Shown: positions 55,075 through 64,000 of the stretch, piece after piece
Position numbering within the stretch: position 1 is the stretch's first letter
Layout of the letters: every line of letters starts with the position of its first letter
Translations under genes and position numbers: made by a program
Notes under the pieces: generated by a model
What the model was told of the DNA's origin: nothing
Databases searched by the model: none
The model's input: the letters and a program-made list of their open reading frames with translations, nothing else
Assembly: GCA_907163375.1 (NCBI GenBank)
Contig: CAJQUW010011017.1
Span: 1,072,528 to 1,136,527, forward strand
Direction: 5' to 3'
Origin: Prostheceraeus crozeri
Taxonomy: Eukaryota > Platyhelminthes > Polycladida > Euryleptidae
DNA length: 64,000 nt

Positions 55075-55082
55075 CTCTGTCC

Positions 55083-56379
55083 TTTAAATGGAATGTTTTC
55101 AATAAACGTTGGCATTCTTAATGCAGACAACCTATCACACTGACCATATTAGAATTTTAGATTCGGTCGAGGAAATCGAATTGCGTCCAGTCAGTGATGG
55201 AATATCGGAAAACGCTTCTTATCAGCTTGTGAAATCCATTGCATGGAAAATCACACACCACTTTTCGACTAGGTAGTTAAGTCAGACCGGTGATAATAAA
55301 GTAATAAAATTTCCAGAAATTTCAACAATACTGTTTCCCATCCACAAGAAGTCATAGTTCCACATCTCCTTCCAAATTGATGTCTTCTCGATGCATGCAT
55401 CATTACTAATATAATAAATTTATTTCCGCTCGTGAACCCCTAGTGAACGTATTTGCACATGATTACTGAAAGGTTGTCTGCGTTGAGAATAAATAACATG
55501 CTATGTACAGAATGTTCACGATCCTCTTGCGGATTTTTATTAGTGATGTTAGGGTGAATACCACTGCGCATTGAATAAAGTTGTTGGACAAATGAACTAA
55601 GGCAAATAGGCCTGCACTCGACGAAAAGGTGCACCATCAATGAATACGTTTGAGTTTTATTTCATTAGATACGAAATCAATCATATGGAATGGAGCGCAT
55701 TGGTTGCTTTGCTGGACGTTAGCCATGCTCTTCTAACTGTGTTGTATGTAACATCTGCTATCTGGTCTCTTCCTAGAGGTGACTGAGATTGGTTTAGTTG
55801 CCACTTTTGTGATAACATGATCGTGAGGAAGGTCAGACGTAGTGAAAATTCCGACATCGACAGACAGACAGCCTCTTTAGCAAGAGCATCGATTTTTTGG
55901 AAAAGCTGATTATGGAGACTCCTTCCAAGGCTCCGAGAAAATGTGTGGATGATTACAAGGAGCGGAGACTTTCGGTTGTCAAGAGAGTAAATATCGTTGT
56001 AGCTTTCGAAGATGATTCCATCAAGAAGGGTTGATTGATCACGAAGTCAAATTTCTGTTTCACGAAAGCAATGTACTCAAGGAAGGGTTATCAAACATTT
56101 GAAGCATACAGTTTTACAGTAAGCTATTTGAAACCTTCAGTTATTCCTAATCGACTTCAATTTTATCTTTTGATGATTGAAGGTTGAACATCCAGGATCC
56201 CATATTTCATCTTTAATATCAGTTTTAGTGATCAGACAACATTCTCAGTGGGAATGTCAACCTCACGAACTCTCACTTGATTGACGCGTAACCGAGGCAA
56301 TCACCTTTGACGATTTGTTGTTCTGTGGTTTCATCTTACCTTACGATTGGATAAGCTGCCAGGTAATGGAGGAAGCAGT
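55083..56379. other. Mostly unassigned; possible decayed transposase N-terminal part
   Basis: The stretch 55800-56370 could be the upstream part of the mariner-type relic that follows, but no HTH or first catalytic Asp can be read with confidence. Confidence 0.3.
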
Positions 56380-56660
56380 CAATGTAGAACGCCACACAGG
56401 CATTTTGTTGTACAAAGTACTTCCAGTCAAGGCACAGCTACGAAATCGAACACGGATGCACCAATATGATGGGACAGGGTGAGCTCCAGACATCAAAATT
56501 GAATAATCGTTTGATTGATCGGGATAAGCCTACTCCCTTTTCTCCAAAAAGCCTAGACATTCTACTGTTGGACTTCTGGGTATGGAGCCAGACGCGAAAT
56601 GGTGTTTAATACACACCGTACCCCAAAAAACATTTGCATGAATTGAAACGAGAACTAACA
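56380..56660 (+). pseudogene. Mariner-type (IS630) transposase C-terminal relic
   Basis: In changing frames: ERHTGILLYKVLPVKAQLRN, MHQYDGTG, then LLDFWVWSQTRNGV and TPYPKKHLHELKRELT. In mariner-type transposases the second catalytic Asp lies in 'FQQDGAPxH', and 'PPRSPDLTPLDFxLWGxLKxxVY..P' followed by 'TLxELKxRI' closes the domain. The order, spacing and Asp-Gly and DFW.W signatures fit. It is heavily decayed, with no TIRs seen. Confidence 0.45.
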
Positions 56661-59600
56661 TTATTAATTGGACAACATAAAAAAAGATTAAGTAAAGAAA
56701 GTGTTAATTAATTATCGTGCTTAAAAGCACTTTGTCATGCGCCGTGAACTTTGCATACTCTGTGATATAAGTCACATGGAACTCGTTTTAGTAAAGGTAT
56801 TCCGTGGACTTCGACTTTTGGTTCCTTAAACATTGTAAAAACCTATGTGATGTTGCATAACAACAACTTGTAAAAAGAGACAGCGTGCACAGGGAATAAA
56901 AATATTTGTATGAGCTTCCGGATTTTCAGTACAACTTGTAACAATCCGCAAGAAGATCGCGAACATCGTGTAGATCTCGATTGATGATATTCGCATCTCG
57001 TGTTCGACTTCTTTGGCACAAATGCGAACAGTGAAGTGAAGATACAGTTCTCCATAGTGCAAGCATGAAACTAGCAGCTGTCGAAAAGGGTATACCGTAT
57101 TTCTTACAATCACTGGGGGGGGGGGGTATTTTTTCAAATTCACTTTTACCCCGGCGATTCGCGAAATTTAATGCTCTTGCGATAAAATGTTTTGTCGTTT
57201 CGGTATTTAAATTGCGAGAATTAATCAATTAATAATATTTTGCTATATGAACATGTTTTTATTTGATTCTATTATTAGGCACAAGTTAACAGCATGCCCA
57301 TCTCATATCCGGTTATATTACGTACCATAAATTACCGGTAATTTTACATCACTAATCTGATCTATATAAAGTATCCCCTTATATCACTCTAAGCTAGGCG
57401 TGTTGTTTTTGTATTCTTTTTTATTATTTTGTATAGGGAATTATGCTAATTTATCATTAAGCAGCAATGCATTGCTATTTGTTCAGAAAAATGTCTATGC
57501 GCCATATCATTAAAAGGGACTCCAAAACATATCTCACAACTGTGAACTTTTGGCGCTGTATCGGGAATATTTTTAGTTGATTTCATAGAAATGATCGCAA
57601 CAACATCGATGAACTAATGGCAATGAGACGGTAGAGTATTGAAGGTCTGGCAAATATATTTTCTATCTTACATTTAACCCGGCGATTAGAAGGAATACGG
57701 GATGCCGATCACAAAAACGAACCGACTCTTATCATCCAGCAAACTTCAACTCAAACAATTCGAAGGCAGTATTAAAAGTAAAACACTCTTTAAAATCGAA
57801 AAAATGAAGCAATTCCACATCATTTTGTAAAACCATTGAATAATGTTTACTTGCATGCGTGAAAGCATATATTTACCATTAAATGGAGTGCGATTATTCG
57901 TGAAAGGCAAAACACTGGAAATACTGACTGAGTCCTGCTCCAAAATTATTGACTGTCACAGTAGAGTGAACTCAGCATTTGATTATTTTTATCTATTTCT
58001 AGTCTATAATACGTCAAAATGTAGCCTTATCGTAAGAATGATAAAGTGAATGCCGATAAAAAACTGCACCAGGTTTCAATCGACTTTGCAAGTAAACTAT
58101 TACCTGAGCCGGATGATTTGTGCAGCGTACGGAACTGATAAAAGTCGGCATCAAACGTCATCTTCCGCATTGAGTCGAAAGCTGTATTCTCGTCTCAGCT
58201 TCAGATTCTTTCATTCAATTCGCCCTACGTATAAAGATTAAGCTCATAATAATCCTTTGCTGAAGTAGAGAATTTCAGTTGGATGGTAGTTCTTGTTGTT
58301 TCAGAGTAAAAAGATTCACAAGAATTTTTCAAAATTGATTTTTGCTTCAATTCCATCCACGTTAAGAGAGATTCTGCAGAGGCATGAGAACAACTGTACA
58401 ATATTTAGAATGAATTTTGACCATCATGATATCCGCCTGGGTAAATGTTGTCTTTGGTAAGAGTTTGGGAGTGAGGAAACTAATATACTTCATTGACTCA
58501 TGAATACTTCCGGCACGTATGTGTTATCTCCCCCAAAATTGTGGGAATCCGTAGAAATGAATCAATCGTTACAAAACTTTTAGTGCACGTGAGGATATTT
58601 TCTACCTACATACCAAAACTTGTGCTAATTGGACAAATACTTTTGAATTAGGGGCGATGACTTGAAGTGCAGCGATGCCGGCAGCTTAATTTGACTTCTT
58701 CTGACTTCATCGCCTGAGCAGAAGGCACTTGCGGTCAACAAAGTCATTTCCCGACAGCTCCTGAAGTGATGATGACCAAGCGACATCCCCTACACTAACA
58801 TTTTTAACTAAATAAAGGTGTGCAAGGTAGTGGTCGGGAGAAGATTTCAAATAGCAGTGGTAGTGGATGAAGAGGGAGAGAGAACAATGCACACACGAGT
58901 AGCAATAATGTGTCGAAAAGACGCTGCAGACTTCGCTACGCTTCACGCTACCGTCTCTAATGCAAAAAATGCTTGTCCGATCTGCAAAAATTTTTGTTTG
59001 TGGGTAGAAAATATACTCAAAAACATCTACCAGAAGTTTGGTGACGATTGATTCATTTTTGCAGATTTTAGATAAATTTGGAAAACTGGCGGTGAGATAA
59101 CCCATAAGTGCCTACGTCCGTTTCCGAAATCGTTGCACAGCCCAAAACGCTCCTTTATCTTTTGCATATTCTCATCAATTTAATCGTCAGCTGAGAGTCC
59201 GAGATACTTATTTAAGGAAACAGTTAGGTTTGCTTGATTGAATGAAGCAAACATTGATTAGAAGCTTCTTAATCATAGCAGATCATATCCTGAAGCTGCC
59301 CCGTCTCCTGTCATCAAGTGTTTCTAGAAATCTTGTCGATCCACTTATCGAACACAAGCGTCAGCAACTACAGCGACAGGAAAATGCTATTGTTTGTGAA
59401 CAGCTGCAGACAAGCGGCCTCGTCAGCACATCAGAGATTCGAAATTTTCAGCCCTCAACCAAGGGAAATGATGTCTCACCAAATGGCTGAGTGTAGGAAT
59501 AAAACAAATTTGAAGTTTGCCAGTGAATGGATGGGCCGATCTTGATAAAACTTATATCATAAAACTTGCATATTCTTACATTATAAAACTTACATGTCCA

Positions 59601-60103
59601 GGACTTCAACACGAAAGTTACATTTGAAAATGGGTCAACGTTTCTCTACAATTGCTGTATTTATGAAACGGTCTGGTGCATGCATGTGTTATCATGTCTG
59701 CATGGTTAAATGTGGTTAAATACGGCTAAGATGGGTCAAAATTTGTTGTTTACCACCATTAGGATGCTTGCCAAATCTGAATGTGTCTAGCCGCATTGAC
59801 AAAGGTACATAAACATCATAGGAAATGATTTGAAGATCAAAAATTATGGATCTAGAACTTTCACTTAATTAGAGATAGCATAGAATATCTCATTTTGACT
59901 GAAGACTTCAATCTGTTTCCCATTGTATTTACATGTGTTGTTCTTTGATCCTGCATGCCAAGAAGAGAAGCCGGCTAGCCCTCGACAGATGTGCAGATTC
60001 GTAGCAGCAAGAGGCTGTAAATCATTCTGTGAAAGTCTCATTTTCGACTACGCTTCGGCCTTTAGTCATTCGATTGAAAGTCTTGGAAGTAACTCTTCAT
60101 TCG
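56661..60103. other. Unassigned sequence
   Basis: 3.4 kb with no recognisable gene. A homopolymer run of about 14 G lies at 57114-57127, a likely sequencing or slippage hotspot. Short frames at 58707-59105 and 59242-59490 lack motifs. Confidence 0.4.
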
Positions 60104-60300
60104 TTGATGGTTTAACGCCACTACTTCCCCATATTGGGAGCTCCGACGGTGCTGACACAGTCGTACCTTTAACTGGAGCGTTGTGATCTTTCTAGTCCGG
60201 ATGCCCATCTTGACGACTTTCAATGACACTTTCGGGGCACGACCTCTGGACCGAAAGATCGCTAGTCCAAGCACTTAACCACTGTGCCACAGGCGACCAC
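60104..60300 (-). mobile_element. tRNA-derived SINE, copy c (minus)
   Basis: Minus-strand head cgcctgtggcacagtggtta, box B aggtcgtgccccg, body with cgactgtgtcagcacc, tail ggcgttaaaccatc. It is near full length, with an extra stretch of about 25 bp in the middle relative to copy a. Confidence 0.8.
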
Positions 60301-60934
60301 TTTCGGTATAATAATGATTACATATTGATTATGTTAGTATTGATTACCCTCACTTGTCAAAGACGTGCCAAGAAGTTTAATCACCGTGGATCAGCGAGTT
60401 CTGAGTCTGAATTGACTCCGCTGTCCTGGTGTTTAGATAAACTAATAAAATAGTACTCAATAAAAAGCTTATCTGTCAGCATCAAGTTAATAAATTCTAA
60501 GGTCAAGACACAGGATTTTTGTAAGATAGATGCTTATCGCATCAATTTTAATTTCTAATTTTCAATCTTCTCTTTAGCGGTAAACCATCAATGCGAAACT
60601 ATCATTGCTTGTAATTATTTCTAATACAATTTGGAATATGATTTATCTCTAAGATACAAACGGCGAACAGGATTTATTCGACAGAAGAAAATCGTGATTT
60701 GTTTATCTGTCTGGTTAATGAGATTGAAGTAAATATGAAGACAGTGAAATTCACGTTTTATTTTCATGAATAACTTTATGTGTTTAGCTGTTTATCTTCA
60801 AGGCTTTATATGCTGACCAAGCTGGCGCTATGCACCGAAAAGACGTTTCTCTACGATATATGTTGCACTTTTATCTCAAATACAAACGTAATTTGTTTAG
60901 CGAGTACTATTACCAGGCAGTCAGAAATCACGTG
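60301..60934. other. Unassigned sequence
   Basis: Nothing recognised. Confidence 0.5.
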
Positions 60935-61168
60935 TTTGTTCTCAGATGAGTAAAGAAAAACCAACTTTCTTGGTCACTCCTTCAATTTTTTATGATCTTT
61001 CCGATAAAATAAGTGTACAAGAACTGCACTAAATTTTCTTCACGTGGTTCGATGTTGTGAAGGCCAATTTAGTGCAGTTCTTGTACATTTTATTTTATAG
61101 GAAAGATCATAAAAAATGAAGAAGTGACCGAGAAAGTTGATTTTTTCTTTGCTCTTCCGAGAACAAAA
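60935..61168. repeat. Foldback element with about 110-bp arms
   Basis: The left arm 60935-61043 and right arm 61057-61168 are about 88-90% complementary around a 13-nt loop. Shared words are ctttccgataaaat / attttataggaaag and 'gtacaagaactgcactaaat'. It would fold into one long hairpin if transcribed. Confidence 0.75.
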
Positions 61169-61673
61169 ATAGACAAACTCCTGAAAAATATTATCACGTG
61201 CATAAGAAATCGCATTTTCATTTTCATTTGGCTGACAAAATCGTAAAAATTTCCATCTTCATCATCAACATCTTCAAGAAATAGAACTTAAAACTATAGC
61301 TGCATTATCATTGGTTAACAATGTCTTGACGATCAGGAAATTGATTGACAGGATGCGTTAATGAAGTATTCGCCTGCTTTTTTATCAATGAGCAGCCATC
61401 AGCCTGTACGATGAGCAATATAGCATCAATATTCTGATATACAGTAACATGGAAGCTAAGAATTAGCTGCAGTTCCCGGTTCTACATTTCCTAACAGAGT
61501 CTCAAGTCGTTCACAGTTCGTCGTATGCTGATATCTCAAATGTTCAGCAGTCCGCATTGAACTGCTAACGATTAATTACACCTAGCGGTTATTACAGTTT
61601 CAAGGAGACTTGGATCTGAATCTCTAAACATGAATGTCGACAACTTGTAGAATCAATGAAGAAACCTCGAACC
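61169..61673. other. Unassigned sequence
   Basis: Flank of the foldback element. No further signals. Confidence 0.5.
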
Positions 61674-61739
61674 ACGGCTCGACCTCCGGACCGAGGGATC
61701 GCTAGGCCAATCACTTAACCACTGTGCCACGGAGACCGC
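61674..61739 (-). mobile_element. tRNA-derived SINE, copy d (head only)
   Basis: The minus strand reads gcggtctccgtggcacagtg, then ggcctagcgatccctcggtc and ggaggtcgagccgtgg. Only the tRNA-like head is present; the body seen in copies a-c is absent after box B. Confidence 0.65.
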
Positions 61740-61752
61740 TTCATATGGAAAC

Positions 61753-62112
61753 ATGCAACGACATTTACTTAGTGAAGATCTTTGCTACGTGACTCAGAAC
61801 AAATACATTCAACAAATGATAGAAATGTTATGTACTACTAATGACTTTGACTACACCATGTTGTGTGATTTCCTATTCATAGCACTCGTACGACGATGTT
61901 TACTGTCTCCTGAAGCCAACGGGTCCAGACGCTATCTGTCTGCTCGGGCCAATCCACCTATAAATCTATCTTTAGCAGACATCTGGCTGCTTTGTCAGAC
62001 ACCTTTAATTCCACTCGACTACCTGCATGAAGATCTTAAGTCGAAAACCTTCCAACCAAGTAAAATACCTGGCATCAGAAAACAAGAAATCATCACGTTA
62101 TTACTAAACTGA
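61753..62112 (+). CDS. Unidentified 119-codon ORF
   Basis: Open from the Met at 61753 to a stop at 62110-62112: MQRHLLSEDLCYVTQNKYIQ, TNDFDYTMLCDFLFIALVRR, RRYLSARANPPINLSLADIW, then IPLDYLHEDLKSKTFQPSKI. Composition is protein-like and mixed, unlike the low-complexity frames elsewhere, and the ORF is helical-looking in the middle. I recognise no family. A possible acceptor (catttacttag) lies just inside, so it could be a terminal exon. The SINE directly upstream argues against the first codons being ancestral. It could also be part of an unrecognised mobile element. Confidence 0.25.
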   Translation: MQRHLLSEDLCYVTQNKYIQQMIEMLCTTNDFDYTMLCDFLFIALVRRCLLSPEANGSRRYLSARANPPINLSLADIWLLCQTPLIPLDYLHEDLKSKTFQPSKIPGIRKQEIITLLLN

Positions 62113-62689
62113 CAGACATGAATTATTCATTATAATATTAATGAACGCCCGTCGAAATTTCAAAAACTTGCTAATTGCAAATCTCAAATTAACCCGGTCA
62201 TGGCTGCGACTTTAAATAGGGAGTTGTGTCAATGCTGAGAGATGAAGAAAAGCACGAAATCATGAATGTATTCAAACTGCATCATACAAATATGAAATCA
62301 TACTCCTATTATTTTTGAAGTCATGACGTACCCATTTGATGCTACTGTATGACATGCTGTTCGATGTTTTCAGGTTGAAATCGCTCAGTTTTTATGACCA
62401 AGTGTATTGTTTTGATTTCATATACTTCTTTACGCAGTCACTAATCCATTTATTACGTCAGAAAACATTTGCCCGCCTGTCTGCAATTTTCCTGAAAACT
62501 GCAGGCAGTTTCGGCTTTTGAATAGAGAGTATAACAAAAAATGTTATTGTAGTTCAAAGGTACAAAAAATATGTTGTGCCAATCATCTGTAAACAACATT
62601 ACATACAATCGAAGTTAAGAAATGAATGAAAGGGAAGACGTTTCATTTACTACTAAGGAAACATATGAATGCATTTTACTATCTGCTGA
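62113..62689. other. Mostly unassigned; includes a dispersed repeat
   Basis: 62165-62250 matches 15846-15930 in the same orientation. The rest is AT-rich with short frames. Confidence 0.45.
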
Positions 62690-63523
62690 ATCAAGGAGCA
62701 GACGAAGTCAGGAAAATGGCCTTGCAGTTGCTGCATGAAAGGCGTCGGGGTGAACTCTATCTTCTGTGTTTCGTGCAAAATGTGGTGCCACAAGAAGTGT
62801 TCCGGACTTCGTGCCCTCAATGGAGTCCACAGTTTCCGTTGTCGAAAATGTGTGAATGGCAAATCAGCAGACGGCGATGACTCCCTAGAAATCAACGGCA
62901 TGACGGTGAAAGAGGTGCAAGATTTCTGCTATCTTGGGGATGTCCTTGATAGAGAAGCCGGAACGGAAAGTGCAGTCAGAGCGCGCATTGCAATCGCGTG
63001 GAAGAAGTGGCGGGAGCTAGCCAGCCTGTTGACAAACAAAGGCATTCCGTTGAGTTACAGGGCACACGTATACGAGTTGTGCATAAGATCCGTCCTAACT
63101 TATGGTGCGGAAACGTGGCCACTCACTCAAAAATTGATAGAGCAGCTAAGAGGCGTTGATAGGCGAATGCTGCGTTATATGGCACATGTCAAGCTGAAGG
63201 ACAAGGTACCAAGTGATGAAGTGGCAAGACTGTGCGGCATACCCGAACTTCCTATTCGCCTACGTCAGAAACGCTTGCGGTGGTTCGGGCATGTAAGGAG
63301 AGCAACTGATAACATCATCGGTGAGGTATACCATCTTTCGGTTGACGGTCGCCGTCCACCAGGAAGACCGAAGAAAACGTGGTATGCCTGTGTCAAAGAA
63401 GACCTAGAACAACTGAAGGTCAAGGAGGACACTGCTCTAGATCGGAAAGCGTGGAAGAAAGTCATCGCAGGAACGTCCAACCCTGGTGGAATCGGGAACA
63501 AGCGACGAAAAACGAAAAAGTGA
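62690..63523 (+). pseudogene. LINE ORF2 C-terminal third with PHD-like finger, unbroken frame
   Basis: The frame is open from 62690 (before the first Met at 62735) to a stop at 63521-63523. SGKWPCSCCMKGVGVNSIFC, VSCKMWCHKKCSGL and FRCRKC form a C4-H-C3-type finger. Then come DFCYLGDVLDREAGTESAV, AIAWKKWRELASLLTNKGIP, SVLTYGAETWPLTQK, RLRWFGHVRR, DGRRPPGRPKKTW and ALDRKAWKKVIAG. In this LINE family the finger lies between the RT palm and the C-terminal domain, so the 5' break falls just after the palm. The frame is intact, so this looks like a recent 5'-truncated insertion. It is related to the relics at 11575-12400 and 15133-15478. Confidence 0.8.
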
Positions 63524-63924
63524 AAAGTGAAGTATCTCCTGAATGAATATGTCGTGAGGCTTGTCTAGGTTTACATTTATGAGAACCAAATAAATTATCC
63601 TATTGCAGAGGTCGTCAGCCTTAACCAGTAGAAGTGGTGCATAGATACAAGAACTATTAGCAACATTTTACATTATTCGTGGCGTTGTCACTGTGTGCCA
63701 GGGCATCGGCTGGAAATATTCCTGGGTATAAGCTGCGCATTGAATTATTAAAAATGAACGTTACTATTGCTCCATAAGTAGAATAAATTACCTATTTTTT
63801 TATCTGGTCACTAGATGCGGTATATGCTTCTATCATCAATGCATGCCAATATCTCTTATTTACACCTGACTAGAATGTAAGAAGAATGTCTTCCAGGCCA
63901 TGTAGACAGTCTATTGCATTAATG
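63524..63924. other. LINE 3' flank and unassigned sequence
   Basis: 'accaaataaattatcc' at 63586-63601 contains AATAAA about 70 bp past the LINE stop and is a plausible 3' end signal. The remainder is unassigned. Confidence 0.4.
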
Positions 63925-64000
63925 CAGGGGTTCCCAACCTGGGTTGCGCACTCCCCTTGGGGGTATGCGAAGGACTTTTGAGGGGTACACATGATATGGG
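63925..64000. mobile_element. hAT MITE, second copy, cut by the window edge
   Basis: caggggttcccaacctgggt followed by gcgcactccccttggggg and cgaaggacttttgaggggta matches the reverse complement of the right end of the MITE at 53943-54471. It is thus the same family in opposite orientation. The left flank cattaatg (63917-63924) would be its TSD. Confidence 0.8.

Noticed and set aside
57114-57127. Run of about 14 G as a regulatory G-quadruplex
   Set aside because: A single homopolymer run is better explained by slippage or sequencing; no surrounding G-tracts support a quadruplex.
58707-59105. 132-codon minus-strand ORF
   Set aside because: A shadow of AT-rich sequence. No domain or codon pattern supports it.
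1-64000. LTR retrotransposon or Polinton-type genes
   Set aside because: No gag, protease, integrase, capsid or protein-primed polymerase signatures were seen anywhere in the window.
1-64000. CRISPR array or bacterial operons
   Set aside because: Repeats are not regularly spaced direct repeats, and gene structure and element content are eukaryotic.

Overview
This is a repeat-dominated, AT-rich stretch of an animal nuclear genome, most likely a marine or other aquatic invertebrate. The evidence is the mix of elements: Penelope-like retroelements with GIY-YIG endonucleases, several non-LTR (LINE) families, tRNA-derived SINEs, hAT, mariner-type and Merlin-like DNA transposons, many foldback elements, and isolated exon-like segments with spliceosomal borders. 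I cannot name the phylum. There is no bacterial gene organisation, operon, rRNA, CRISPR array or convincing stand-alone tRNA gene. Most of the window looks intergenic or intronic.

Layout. 0-5 kb: a LINE 3' end and a broken Penelope-like element (PLE). 5-10 kb: a hAT transposase relic, a foldback element, a 1.57-kb hAT with an 8/8 target-site duplication (TSD) that holds a second PLE, and the first copy of a 0.64-kb dispersed repeat. 11-18 kb: two LINE C-terminal relics, a SINE, an inverted-repeat cluster, a 430-bp GA-rich tract and a candidate transmembrane exon (18189-18324, minus). 20-30 kb: a C-terminal module of an unclassified RT-type element, a 33-bp minisatellite, LINE and SINE relics, the second copy of the 0.64-kb repeat, a 611-bp mariner-type element keeping only its HTH domain, and a LINE whose last codons are split by a Merlin-like MITE. 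31-35 kb: a small MITE carrying a perfect 129-bp palindrome of PLE tail sequence, then an element with about 0.5-kb inverted arms. 37-44 kb: the best-preserved reverse transcriptase (346 codons), a GC-richer coding-like island, a foldback element and a second, older PLE-tail palindrome. 46-56 kb: a hAT relic, a LINE, an 874-bp transposon with a 23-bp tandem repeat, a second copy of the small MITE, a large foldback, and a pair of hATs nested one in the other. 56-64 kb: a mariner-type relic, SINEs, a foldback, one unexplained 119-codon ORF, a LINE C-terminal ORF with a PHD-like finger, and a hAT end running off the window.

The strongest new observations are structural. Several insertions can be reconstructed exactly because removing the inserted DNA and one TSD copy restores the host element. 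PLE ends occur at least twice as head-to-head inverted dimers. PLE tails carry hammerhead-ribozyme-like cores. I found no complete host gene. All family assignments come from motifs read by eye, and no database search was possible.
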